This document shows positions 44,100 to 55,019 of a DNA stretch of 64,000 nt, one piece after another (positions within the stretch are counted from its first letter, which is position 1; each line of letters begins with the position of its first letter). The stretch is taken from NCBI GenBank assembly GCA_959347315.1, contig OY365813.1, positions 34,235,160 through 34,299,159 on the forward strand. Direction: 5' to 3'. The notes below the pieces were generated by a model. That model was not told where the DNA came from. It did no database searches and was given only the letters and a program-made list of their open reading frames with translations. The DNA is from Bimastos eiseni. Its lineage: Eukaryota > Annelida > Clitellata > Crassiclitellata > Lumbricidae. Both the position numbers and the translations under genes were made by a program.

Positions 44100-44394
44100 C
44101 TGAAAGTAAAAACAGCAAAAGCATAAGATGGTCAGGAGAAAATCATCTTGAAGGCTTCAATCCAGTCAAGTATAGATAGCATTCCTAGGGGAGGCTTTTA
44201 GGCCCTTAGGGGAGGTGGTTAGGTGTTGGGGAGGCGATACTCCATTTCATACCATTAGGAATCTACGTCTTGCCAGGCTGTTCGACTTGTGGCCATCTAA
44301 GGGCCTAACACCTCCAAAGAGGACCAAACCGTCTCCACTTAGGGCCTAACTGCCTTCCCCTAAGGATCCAACAGGGCCTAACCACCACTCCCGA

Positions 44395-44560
44395 AGGGAC
44401 TACCAGCCTTGGCCAAAGAGAGAGACAGAGTGAGACAGACAGAAAGAGAGGGGGACGTAGTGAGAGAGAGAGAAACAGAGGATTGCAAAAAACACCGAGA
44501 GGCTGAGAGAGAGAGACAGAGGAGGAAAGAGAGACAGACAGACAGACGACAGACAGAGAT
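44395..44560. repeat. GAGA/GACA simple repeats
   Basis: Purine-rich repeats begin about a dozen bases after the exon 6 donor (reading the minus strand). Confidence 0.8.
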
Positions 44561-44571
44561 AGAGATCTGAC

Positions 44572-44739
44572 CGAGAGGTACTGAGACGTCTGCTGAGCGG
44601 CCTGTCCTGGGAGACTGGATGCTGAGTGTTGCTGTTGGTGCTGTTGCTGTTGGTGCTGTTGCTGTGACTGGTAGAACCGCTTTATGTCCTTATCCTTCTG
44701 AGTGTCAGCAATCTTCACAACCAAAGGCATCTTACAGCC
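44572..44739 (-). CDS. CELF exon 6 (end of RRM2, Gln/His tract)
   Basis: Acceptor GCTGTTGTAG, donor GTCAGA, 56 complete codons. Encodes GCKMPLVVKIADTQKDKDIK, the last strand of RRM2 with the family signature VVKxADTQKDK, then a Q/H-rich tract (about 44631-44672) formed by CAG, CAA and CAC codons. Vertebrate CELF1/2 have a Gln-rich stretch at the same place. The repeat may vary in length between individuals. Confidence 0.95.
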
Positions 44740-44744
44740 CTACA

Positions 44745-45110
44745 ACAGCAATGATGACAATGAAAAGAAACAATCAAAAGAAACAATCAAAAGCAACAAT
44801 CGAAAGAAACAATTGAAAGAAACAATCAAAAGCAACAATCAAAAGAAACAATCAAAAGAAACAATCAAAAGCAATAATGGAAAGAAACCACTGGCAACAA
44901 CGACAATGATTAAGAAACATAAGCAACCACAACGCTAATCAACAGCAACAATAAAAAGTAACAACCAGCAACAACAATGATTAACAATCAAAAGCAACAA
45001 CCACACTATTTAACAACAACAATTAAAAGCAACAACAAAAGGCAACAACAAAAGGCAACAACAACATCAATAATACAATCAAAATCAGCAAGAGAAATAA
45101 TTAACAATCA
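44745..45110. repeat. AACAATCAAAAGCAACAATC repeat
   Basis: AC/AA-rich units of about 13-20 bp in CELF intron 5, close to the exon 6 acceptor. Confidence 0.8.
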
Positions 45111-45214
45111 AAAGCAACAATAATGAACAAAACCCCATAAGCTACAACCAGCATAGCTCTTCGTCTATCCTGCCCACCAGAAGCGCTACCCTGAAACAGC
45201 AGAGGGAGACAAAC

Positions 45215-45294
45215 CTCCATTGTCTGCGAATGGTGCATGGACTTGATGGCATTCTGGGCGCAGTGCTTTGAGGCAAAGGTCACAAACGCACAGC
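45215..45294 (-). CDS. CELF exon 5 (RRM2, RNP1)
   Basis: Acceptor CTGATGTAG, donor GTTTGT. Completes Gly and encodes GCAFVTFASKHCAQNAIKSM HHSQTME. KGCAFVTF across the exon 4/5 junction is the RNP1 motif of RRM2. Confidence 0.95.
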
Positions 45295-45454
45295 CTACAT
45301 CAGAAATACAACATCATCATCTTCAATGTCGCAAACTGCTGAATAATGTCGCTACCTCTTTTGGGGTGTATTAGTGTGTGGCCATACGAAATCTGCACCA
45401 GTTGCTATTTTTCTTAATAAAAATAAAATAAATGATACTGATGTAGGCTTGCTG

Positions 45455-45640
45455 CAAACACAGCTGTCAGTCTGGTTTCATGGCCAACCACTGGCAACTC
45501 TTTCAGTTTACTGTTAACTGATGTTAAACAGTCACTAGTCATAACATTTAACATCAGTCAGGCTAGCTCATAGAGCGCCTCTGGGTAGATATCTTGAAGG
45601 GGCGCTATAAAAATGTTTGATTACAATACAATAACAAGTT
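45455..45640 (+). mobile_element. Dispersed repeat family B
   Basis: ACTGGCAACTCTTTCAGTTT, TTTAACATCAGTCAGGCTAG, GAGCGCCTCTGGGTAG and TCTTGAAGGGGCGCTATAAA match 32330-32585 and 60475-60610. Confidence 0.65.
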
Positions 45641-46205
45641 CTGGAGATGCCTCAAGACAATCCTGTTCATTGGCTCAAGCAAAGATACCCGTTGAGCATG
45701 TTCCCGAAATTTTAGTGATGCTATACAAATGTCCCATTACATTATATAACATTAATTAACACTAGTACTTAATAATTTATCTAACTTATCATTTTTATTA
45801 TTATTTTATCCAAGATACATAATGACACTTCATCATTAAAAAAATTATGAATAGCAATTTGCTTTGAAGGCCATTATAATAATTTATATCAAGTTTATCA
45901 TCATCATTAATATTTCTATTTCATTTCCATTTTCCAATGTTTTATTGACTTAGTTTTAATTTTATCATTATTCAGATCATTACATTTATTTTCATCTCAG
46001 CTCTGGATTCCAATACTCTCTTAAGTTTCAAATATATGATTATCATAATTATTTTTATTTTCATTATATCGCCAATTTCCAATGCTTTATATATTTGGTA
46101 TCAATATTATCATTGTCGTTATTATTTTCCTCTCAACACCGTTTTTCAAATACTTCTTCAATCCCAAGAGCTATCTGAATCCCCAAAAGGGCACAACGGA
46201 CTAAC

Positions 46206-46337
46206 CCTTGCTGTCGCCCTTCACATCTTTCAGTACGACGCAATCGTCGATCGTTCCGTACGGATGGAACATCATTGTTACGTCTGCTTCTGAGAGTTTC
46301 TTCGAGAGCATTCCAACGAAAAGACGCCTCTCCTCAA
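46206..46337 (-). CDS. CELF exon 4 (RRM2, RNP2)
   Basis: Acceptor GTGTTCTTAG, donor GTTAGT. Encodes VEERRLFVGMLSKKLSEADV, TMMFHPYGTIDDCVVLKDVK, GDSK. RLFVGMLS is RNP2. Its first two bases join the single G left by exon 3 to give the Val that starts the conserved VE-R-LF-GM segment. Confidence 0.96.
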
Positions 46338-46379
46338 CTAAGAACACACAATGAGAAAGCAACACAATCATTTAATCAA

Positions 46380-46475
46380 TCAATCAATGCAATTTATACA
46401 GCGCCTCTTCAACATAACTATTCCGAGGGGCTCCCTATATAAATCTACTAATAAATAAATCTACTAATATATTAA
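46380..46475 (+). repeat. Short dispersed tail and ATCT/AATA repeat
   Basis: TCAATCAATCAATC, CAGCGCCTCTTC and GGGGCTCCCTATATAAATCT resemble the LINE/SINE tail family, followed by ACTAATAAATAAATCT. Confidence 0.45.
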
Positions 46476-46554
46476 TGCACTGCATATTCTGTATTCTACC
46501 AGTTTAGTTTAGCATTATCTTTACTCTACCCATTGCTCAGCTGATGGTGGTGGT

Positions 46555-46650
46555 TGTTGCAGTTTAACAAAGATCATTAGGGGCGCCCTCCTCCTCTAGC
46601 CTGGCTTGAGATTGGCACTGTCCGAGTACTAACAGTGGCAGAGCTCACCA
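46555..46650 (+). repeat. Dispersed repeat family C
   Basis: GGCGCCCTCCTCCTC, TTGAGATTGGCACTGTCCGA and CAGTGGCAGAG match the copies at 40315 and 49790. Confidence 0.5.
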
Positions 46651-46813
46651 CAGCTTGCACACTCTCATGTACATGCATGTTAGCAGCGAAGAAAACAACA
46701 GCGAGACACAACACATCGTTAAACGTATCCATCTAAAATGATGCCAAGTGTGCCTTAGAACGTCGAGTGCAATGATAAAACGTTGTATGAAAGAGCATCC
46801 CCCACAGACTTGC

Positions 46814-46862
46814 CCGAGTTCAGCTGACCGTCGGCCGGCTTCATCTGTATTGGATGGCTTAA
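46814..46862 (-). CDS. CELF exon 3 (end of RRM1)
   Basis: Acceptor GTTTTGTAG. Encodes LSHPIQMKPADGQLNS plus one base of the next codon. HPIQMKPAD is the classic C-terminal strand of CELF RRM1. The only donor that keeps the frame into exon 4 is G|GCAAGT, a GC-AG intron; both nearby GT choices give a stop or lose the conserved Val. Confidence 0.93.
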
Positions 46863-46954
46863 CTACAAAACGAAAGATATAATCATAGCCATATTGTTTA
46901 TATGCAGAAGAGATAACTTAGAAAAGAGGGTTAGCTAGGAAATCATATCTAAGA

Positions 46955-47240
46955 CATTTTTATTATTATCATCATCATTATAATTGCCATCGTTAAAATA
47001 ATATTAGTATCAATACTATCATTAACATTATTATAATAATCATCATTATCAATGATCATCATTATTGATCATTATTAAGATCATTAAAATATTATTATCA
47101 TTGTTAGCATCATCAACATTATTATTATCATCATCATTATTATTATCATTATTATTATTATCATTACTATTATTATTATTATTACTATCATTATCCTTAT
47201 TATTATTATTATTATCAGCATCATCATCATTATTAGTTCA
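46955..47240. repeat. ATC/ATT trinucleotide repeats
   Basis: ATTATTATCATC-type sequence throughout CELF intron 2. Confidence 0.85.
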
Positions 47241-47347
47241 GCAAAGCCAAAGGAAGGGTTCAGTATATGAGTTAAAAGTCTTGAGCTGTGTTTGAGATGC
47301 CTCCAAATCAGACGTTATAGATGTCTCTAGAGATGTATTGAACTTAC

Positions 47348-47430
47348 ACCGGGCATTATTTTCAAGTTGTGAAGAGCCATTTGAGCGGCGAGCGCGTCCT
47401 TTCTCGTACAGAATGTCACGAATGCACAGC
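47348..47430 (-). CDS. CELF exon 2 (RRM1, RNP1)
   Basis: Acceptor TGTAACATAG, strong donor GTAAGT. Encodes [36 protein letters not shown] over the junction is RNP1 of RRM1. Confidence 0.96.
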
Positions 47431-47549
47431 CTATGTTACAAAAACAACAAACATTACAGATACATAATAATAATAATAATACTATATAATAAGAAAATTT
47501 AATAACAATAAAGAAATTTAATAATAATAATAATAACAATAATAATTTT

Positions 47550-47862
47550 ATTTGACCCCTTGCTCCTGTAAACTCAACCTTGCTCAACTCTTCTCAGACA
47601 AACTCATCCCACCATGCCCAACTATGACAAACTCACCCTTGCTCACTCTTGCTCTGGTAAACTCACCCATTGCCCTGGGTAACACACCCCTGCTCTCCTT
47701 TGCCCTAAGTAACTCACCTCTGCCCCCCCCTTTGCCCCGGGTAACTCACCCTGGCTTTGACCAGACTGTCAATCTTTCATAATGTTCAGGTAAACTCACC
47801 CTATGAACTACCAATTTCACCCCATGCTCAGCTAAACTCACCCTGTGCCCCGGGTAACTCAC
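47550..47862. repeat. Degenerate minisatellite of splice-donor-like units
   Basis: Units of about 20-40 bp share GTAACTCACCCTTGCTC and variants. On the minus, coding, strand each unit reads GAGCAAGGGTGAGTTACC-like sequence, that is, the end of CELF exon 1 with its donor. At least seven ACTCACC cores occur between 47575 and 47862. Confidence 0.8.
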
Positions 47863-48061
47863 CCTTGCTCTGGCCAGACTGTCTGTCCCTCAGAATATTC
47901 AGATCGTGGACTGGACCATAAGTCTCAAGAAACTTCCTCAAGTCGTCCTCTTCCATTGACTTTGGAATCTGACCGATGAACATCTTGATGGCGTCAGAGT
48001 CGAGCGGGGGAGTCGTAGCCATCTGATGAAACTCCGAGCCATACGATGAGCTGTGCTCAGC
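47863..48061 (-). CDS. CELF/Bruno-like RNA-binding protein, first secure exon (RRM1, RNP2)
   Basis: CELF proteins bind GU-rich RNA and control alternative splicing in the nucleus and mRNA decay and translation in the cytoplasm. Fourteen exons on the minus strand (down to 39127) join without a frame break into 521 codons with RRM1 and RRM2 close together, a long Ala/Ser/Gln-rich linker, and RRM3 at the end: the full CELF plan. This exon (acceptor TTCTTTCAG, donor GTGAGT) encodes about 22 residues and then [54 protein letters not shown] is RNP2. Linker features (AYSGFQQY, Gln tract) and the KPY end place it nearer CELF1/2 than CELF3-6. The exon is open at its 5' side; Met-14 could be the start, though its context (CAGATGG) is mediocre, or an upstream exon supplies it. 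Confidence 0.96.
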
Positions 48062-48289
48062 CTGAAAGAAAAACAGACTCACAGCACTCAACTTTGTGTG
48101 CAGGCATAACGTAACAATGACGATTTAAAATGTAACTTCCCGAGTTAAACATTACCTTACCCAATCTAAACAGTAATTTCCCCTATTTAAACCACAACTT
48201 CCTCGATTTAAACCATAACTTGCCCAATCTAAACCGTAACTTCCCCTAAACCTTAAATTCCAACGCGCAATACCAACAAAACCACAGTT

Positions 48290-48480
48290 CGTGCCTCGTG
48301 ATAGAAACCGACTAATGATGCTATAAGCAAGGTAACATGTAATGTAACATGCAATGCGAGCATGCTAACATGTAATGTGACACATAATGCAAGTATGGTA
48401 ACATGTAATATGCAATGCGAGCATGCTAACATATAATGTAACATGTAATGTGACACGTAATGTAAGCATGGTAACATGTT
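48290..48480. repeat. AACATGTAATGTGACA repeat
   Basis: Irregular units with ATGCGAGCATG, TAACATGTAATG and similar, rich in palindromic ACATGT. Confidence 0.75.
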
Positions 48481-48489
48481 ATGTATAGA

Positions 48490-49440
48490 TTATGAAAACC
48501 ATTTATTTAGCTCTGAACTAGCATTGTCTTTAGACTGAACGCATCGAGAACGACAGGGCAACAAAGTTTACGATTTGCACAGCACAGAATTGTTATTTTA
48601 GTACTCGACAGCAACCCATCTGTTGCAAAACACTACCCAAAAGCGAACTGTATATTCCCAACATTGCTACATAACTGAGTTTGTGTTTAGTGTTTCAAGC
48701 CTTTGCAAATATCAACGATCAGGCTACACGAAGTGTAATCTCTAATTCAAACACCACTTGAATTCCCTTACGGTTTTAGTTAGTATCTTTAATATGCACG
48801 AATTAACCAGAATGGACTGCGCCGGTAAAAACGGAGGGTGTCGGACCGCAATGGCGATTGAAGTACCTTGATTGCTATATAGACCCTGCAAAAATAATTA
48901 TTAAGAATAAGGTCAAACCTCTGTGGTCACCATGTAGCGATCTTCGTCTAACATAGTTACGTTCTCGAAAGACTAACAAAAACGAAAAGTGAGACGAAAT
49001 TAATTGAGAATGACCTAAAATAGAAAATAATCCCGTCAAAGTCTTATCAGTCACCGGATATGCAACAAATGGCAAAAGCACCAGACCGGACATATAGACG
49101 AAACCGCAACAACGATTGAAACTCAAATTTATAACAACAAAAAAACAAACAAAAACTTCTATTGCCACGAATTTCACATATGACAAATAGACTTTGATTT
49201 ATTACCCAGAAAACGTCAACAAAAGGGAGACCCAGAAGGGATATAATACCTTTTAGGGTACCTAATACCATCATCTAGCTACAATGAGAATTAAATAATT
49301 GAAAAATTATTATATGAATTATGTTATGTATGTTGATAGCATATTTTGATTATTGTCATTCGCTTTATGTCAACATAAGTGATGCGAACATTGATTTATC
49401 ACAGATTTTAACAATAGCACTTTTGCGAAAATTAAAGACT
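48490..49440. other. No gene seen
   Basis: AT-rich sequence upstream of the first secure CELF exon. It could hold 5' UTR exons that cannot be recognised from sequence. Confidence 0.4.
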
Positions 49441-49459
49441 AGGCGTATTTAATAGATGG

Positions 49460-49615
49460 GAAATGGTGCCTTATCAATGATCGGCCCCTAACTCCGGAAC
49501 AGGCGTTGTGTCTGTTCCCAGGGTATACTCTGACTCAAAAACTGTCCTTTTCAGTCGTTCCCGAGAGGTTAAAACCTGAAGTGGCGCTATGTAAATCTTC
49601 GTAATAAATGTATAA
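49460..49615 (+). mobile_element. 5'-truncated LINE 3' end
   Basis: CGGCCCCTAACTCCGGAACA, CCAGGGTATACTCTGACTC, TGGCGCTATGTAAATCTTCG and TAATAAATG match the copy at 41985. Confidence 0.6.
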
Positions 49616-49789
49616 ATATTTGCCTCTCTCGGCGGGCATGTAGCCTACACTACTCAATCTCTGCTAATATAAGTCTCGGGTCAGGCGCTGGTTATGCATC
49701 TGCGATTAAGCTGGTTCCCGCCACTTCGTCTGTGTGGGCGCTGCATAAATGCTGAGATTACGATTGGTAGTAGCTTTAGTTTGAAGGTA

Positions 49790-49885
49790 ACAACGATCAG
49801 TGGCGTGTGTCACCTCCTCCCCTATCCAGGCTTGGGACTGGCACTGCCGGAGCGCAAGCAGTGGATGAGTTAGCCCGACAGGTCT
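49790..49885 (+). repeat. Dispersed repeat family C
   Basis: CCTCCTCCCCTATCCAGGCT, TGGGACTGGCACTGCCGGAG and GCAAGCAGTGGATGAGTTA match the copies at 40315-40545. Confidence 0.6.
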
Positions 49886-49889
49886 ATGT

Positions 49890-52835
49890 AAGATTGAATA
49901 ACAGCTATGTGAAAAAAACTTAAATTTAATAATCGCTTAATGGCGTGTAAACTTCATATATCATTCTCTTAAATGTGAAGTATAACCCAAACCAACTAAT
50001 AAACAAAGATTAGGTCTAAAAATTTGACGTGATTTAGGCGAAAATTTAGCATGGCCACAAGCGGACGTCCGCACAGTTCACGACCCCGCCTCCCGTCGTT
50101 TGCGGACGTCCTTTCGACTCCTTTGTGGATGACCGCTAATTTATCGTTTAACGGCAACTTAATAAACACCGAATCCAATCGAGTCAATCGAAACGATCTC
50201 ATTGGATGTTAAATGAAACCGCTCTGCCACCTAGCGAATACAACGGAATGTCAAAGGCAAGACATTCTTACCAAAGAAGTCGCCGTTTTATAATTACTAT
50301 TATTGAACAGAATTCGTTTCATACAATTTTATTTCATTTCATTATAATATCAGCCATGGAACAAAAGAAACCAGCGGAGAGATCAAAGGTCAACACACGC
50401 AACAAGTGACTGTCAAGCAACAGACGATGTGTTGCTTGAAGGTCTGCAACAGTTAATGATGACGTCAGCACTTGAATATTAATTATTATAAGTAAAATAA
50501 CTACTACAAAAAAAAAAAATTATTATTTGCATCATTTGATAAATCATTTTGACCATGTGCAACACCTTTTCCAGAATTTCACCTGAAATAATAATAATTA
50601 TTATTATTGAGATTTAGCAATGGCTAAACACATACATTATTATTATTATTTCAGAAATCAATAATTTTCTGTTGCCAAAACCTAATCATTTCATTCCTGA
50701 GAGAACATTTTCACCTGGGGTAAAAACAGTAACAAAAACACAATAATAATAATAATGTAAAATTTTAATAATTTTAATTCAGGAGCACTTTTGTGAGGTA
50801 CTTAAAGATGCTAGATAGACCCTTGCATACATAACAAAAACTAATTAGTAATCATCAATTTATTATAATTATTATTTCTTAACACACAATACACACAATT
50901 TAAAAATTAGTCTTCTCCAATGGCTACAATTCTTTTTTAATTTTTTAAACCAGTGTTTCCTCCTTCACCTAGGATATACACGATCTCTCAAATTGCTACA
51001 GAGAGAGTAAAGTAACTGTTATTTTCCCACAAAGCACACATAAATTTGAGGGAGATGGGGAACAAATAATAATAATCATAGAAGAAGTTCCTGAAGGATC
51101 CTGTCTACCTAGGAAAAAAATAATAACAGCATGTCAGGACAAAACAATTGTGACAAAAAGCTAAATACGGTCACAAACAAAAACCGGAGTCAAACAATAC
51201 TTAATAATTATGGTAGGTAAAAAACAACAGACACAAAAAACTCATAATTTGCAACAAATCCCATCAGAATAAAAACCCTTAAAATAAGATTTAAAACAAA
51301 TGTTAACTAAAAATTTGTCATGATGCATGAAAGAAAGAAAACTCAAATACCAATGAGAGAGGTAGGAAATGTGAGGGGACATACGTATAACGTGCCCCTC
51401 TCTGTAAAAGGTAGGGGGGACTTATTACCCTCCATCACCACCCCCACATCGCAGCCCCTTCTTCAGGGATTATATGTAACTCAGGTAAAAAATATGAAAT
51501 AATAGTTTACATAAAATATTTATGTCCCAGTAATAATAATGATGCCACCTAAGTTGACAATGTTTTTATGTCATTATAATAACAAAAAGTAACAGCAAAG
51601 ATATCAACCTGAAAAAAGAAAATTAGATATATAACAATATTATTAAAAATAGCAAATACTAATAAATAATATAATAATATTAATAAATAATCATCAGATT
51701 AGTAATAAAAAATAAAAGTAAAAATAATATATTGGAAATAATAAAAATAAGAAAAGCAATAATGGTAATAAATAACAATTAAGAAAGAGAAATTTTGGCA
51801 AAATTATAGTAAAGGAAAGCAGTTTCACAATCAACACAAATAAACTGAAAAGTTTGCTCCCACAAAAATACTGCTCCAAGATTGCAGGCATCGAGTATCC
51901 CAAGCATCGCGTAAATACTCACACCCATACTTGGAAGGTCTGGCAATTTCAGACACCAGTATTTACATTACCTTTATAGTGTAAACCCACATTGTAATAC
52001 TGAAATACGGTAGACCCAGAGATATGCAATTTGCCTACCACGGACAACTTTCTTAAGTAAACATTCTAAATTGGTAGTATGTATGTATGGTACAATGTGC
52101 ATGTATGTATGTGTGTGTGTGAATACGTATGTGTGCAATGGTATGGTAAGTCAAAGTGCGCTAGACTATGGTAAAGATACTGAATGCAAGGCAAACGAGG
52201 AAGTATGAAAGCTAAGATTAAGGGCGGTAAAGTTTCGTTAAGCATGATAAATAAAGGTACATAGGCATGCGTGGTTAATAATACTGGTAACATGGGTCAC
52301 CTGGAGTGGTGTGAGGGAAGACATGGAAAAGCAAGAACTGATAAAGGAGAGTGGCTGTCTTGAAGTAGTAAGGAATGTAAGATTTGGTGAAGTTAGATTT
52401 ACGATGTCAACAAGAAACAGTAACAAAACTCATTAACTTTAATCAATTTCCTTGATAAAAGAAAGACTTAACTATTTATATAGGTCATGATTTCGTCATT
52501 CTATTTCTAACAAACTTTTGGCACAATTCCAAACCAGAACCAAAATACTGTTAAAACCGTCACCATAACAACAGTCATCACTATAGAGAAAGAACTCTGT
52601 CGCCACAACAACGGGTAATCGTATGGCCTATCCAGCATGACAACAATAGCCTATCACCAAGTAAAATTCCAGTAAAAACGTCTCGTTTCTATAGTAACCA
52701 CCTGCAGCCATGGTGACAAAAGTTGCCAAGGCACAGATGATTGAAATAAAACAATAAAAAAATTGATAAACATCTAGTAAACCAATAAAATCGAGACAGG
52801 ATTAACGCAAGCAACAGGGCCAAAATCAACTAGAT
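49890..52835. other. No gene seen
   Basis: AT-rich DNA with scattered ATT/AAT repeats (50590-50660, 51640-51780) and a GTATGT patch (52076-52120). Open frames lack splice signals and family resemblance. Confidence 0.5.
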
Positions 52836-52844
52836 TCATTCACT

Positions 52845-53060
52845 GAGAGAATTTTTATAGCACCCCTAAAGGAAGCCTAGTCAGAGGCGTTCCCAGCCAA
52901 ACAAGATCAAAGAGAGAAGAAAGCAGGCATACTGGTGCAAGGCAGTAGGCGCAGCTCAAGTGGGAGCCAATTACAAGTGGAGGGTCCCATAGCGAAGATT
53001 TTGAACTGCCTGACAGATGAGCTCTTCATTGACCGAGGAGCGCAGAGGGGGCTAGGTCAC
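52845..53060 (-). mobile_element. 5'-truncated LINE 3' end
   Basis: Minus strand: KIFAMGPSTCNWLPLELRLL with the GPS-W-LP signature, then GGGAACGCCTCTGACTAG, TTAGGGGTGCTATAAAAATT and TGAATGAATC. Confidence 0.7.
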
Positions 53061-53104
53061 AGACAGAGGGCAGGACAATTCATAGACACAGAGAGACCGA
53101 CAAA

Positions 53105-53195
53105 CTGACCCTGCCCTCCTATCAATCAATCAATTTTAATATAGCACCATTCAAAATATCTACTCCCAATCCGACTATAAGTTGGATCAACGTAA
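53105..53195 (-). mobile_element. LINE 3' tail
   Basis: Minus strand: GGATTGGGAGTAGATATTTT, GAATGGTGCTATATTAAAAT and a TTGATTGATTG tail. Confidence 0.55.
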
Positions 53196-53689
53196 GCAAC
53201 CAACGCTTACAGCAGGACCAACTTAAAAGGCAGGACCTATGCAAGAAAACGTACCATCAAACCAATGTAAACAAAATTAGAAATGTAAACACCAAAACAA
53301 GTATAAACAAAACGGCTAATGTGAACCCTAAGACGAATGTACAAAAATGACCATTGACTCACCAAAACCAGTGCAAATATGATCAATGCGAACACCAAAA
53401 CCAGTGTAAACAAAATGACCAATATAAACAACAGGACCAACACAACCAGGATCTACAAGACAAAGAAACCAGAGTCAACCAGCCAACAATCTAGCAACAT
53501 TCTCAAAAGCACGTCAACCAGCGCATACCCCGTCAAATACACCCACATAAAATATATAGACCTTAACTACTTCATAAATAAACTGCATACTTCATTTTAT
53601 ATGTGTGAGTAAATAAGTATGCATGCAAACAGTTTACACAAACATGCAAACAAGTAAACCTTCTCCCAGCCATGAAATGTATGCACAAA

Positions 53690-53870
53690 GTTAGAACACT
53701 CAGCATTTCTGAGCTAAGGCTTGCTCAAGGTCCCGACACGGTGATCGCAATTGCAGTTATATTGCAGAGCAATTACTGTGTATGAAGTAACTCTTTGGAC
53801 GAGGAGAGAACCCATACTCTCCACGTTACAGGCAGACCACTCCAACTAATCAGGCCCAGTCCGACACAAT
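53690..53870 (-). mobile_element. tRNA-derived SINE
   Basis: Minus strand: GCCTGATTAGTTGGAGTGGT (A-box region) and GAGTATGGGTTCTCTCC (B-box region), then a body with AGTAATTGCTCTGCAATATA. Similar to 60690-60970, where AGCAATTACTTTATAGC occurs. Confidence 0.5.
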
Positions 53871-54439
53871 ACACAACAAATTTCGAGACATCCTCCACCA
53901 AATTACCACATCGGGCTGCATGTACCCCTATTAATTTGTGATGACAAGTACACACCACTGACATCTTTAACAGTCAAATAATACCAACGGTACAATATAC
54001 CCCTTAACGATTTAAAAGAGACGTTCATAACGAACAACAGCTGTGGTCAACCTTCGAAATGACTTGAATCGCATCACGATGACAGAATACTTACGACAAA
54101 ACAGAATTACAGTGGTCCATGACAACATCCCTGATCTGTGAAACGCAAGATGCATATCTACATGCGATACAGACAGGTAAAAACGCACACACAGACAAGA
54201 TACAGACTGATCTTGAAGAAGAGTCTCACAGTCTTTGGAGTAAATGTCGTAACTAAATAGTTAAGGATTGACTGGAGAAGCTGACAATTATGGAAATATC
54301 CCTAACACTGCCTTGGAGTGGATGGAACAGATATTTTAGAGACAATAGGGGGTTTTCTATTAGGGACATCTGCTAAGAGAAGTCACCCAGATCAAGTGCA
54401 GACCAAGGCGACTCTGATTAAAACGAAATTGTAAATATA

Positions 54440-54740
54440 TCTTGAGTCCAAGGTCAGAGCAAGGCCATCGAGTTCAATGTCATCCAAAGCCAGAGCAGCC
54501 GATCATCTTGATCTCTTCGTTCCTAGGACTAAGACTGCCTTGGCACAGCACCAGGCATTTGCTGTTGTGGGTCCATCTACTTGGAATGAGCTTCCTCCAT
54601 ATACTAAGTACGAAACTAATGACAGGGTTCTCTCCATCGGCCTCTCACTCTTTAAAGACGTTTCTTTTCCACGGGTTTCTGTGCTGAGAGCGCCTCTGAA
54701 TAGCTATGCTGCAAGAGGCGCTGTATGCAAATAAAGATAC
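54440..54740 (+). mobile_element. 5'-truncated LINE 3' end
   Basis: Readable as LFVPRTKTALAQHQAFAVVG, PSTWNELPPYTKY, then LFKDVSFPRVSVLRAPLNSY: the best preserved ORF2 C-terminus here, with VGPSTWNELP intact. Ends GCAAGAGGCGCTGTATGCAA and ATAAAGATAC. Confidence 0.8.
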
Positions 54741-55019
54741 GATAAGTCGAGGCCCATTTCACAAAACACAGCCAAAGGCATGAACTCTAGCCAAAGCACA
54801 GCAGCAGCCTTGAACTCAACCCAGAAAAAGGCAGCAATGTAAACAGACCAACCCAAAGTATTGGAGCAGGATCCTTTAACCGAAACACAAGAGCCAATCA
54901 ACCAGAGGGAAGCCAAACACAGAACAGCCATGGTAATTAAGAAACATGAAACAACTATCTGAAAGAAACTACGATCAGCCCAGACAGAAGAGGCGGTCAG
55001 GCTAGAACAACATAAAAAT

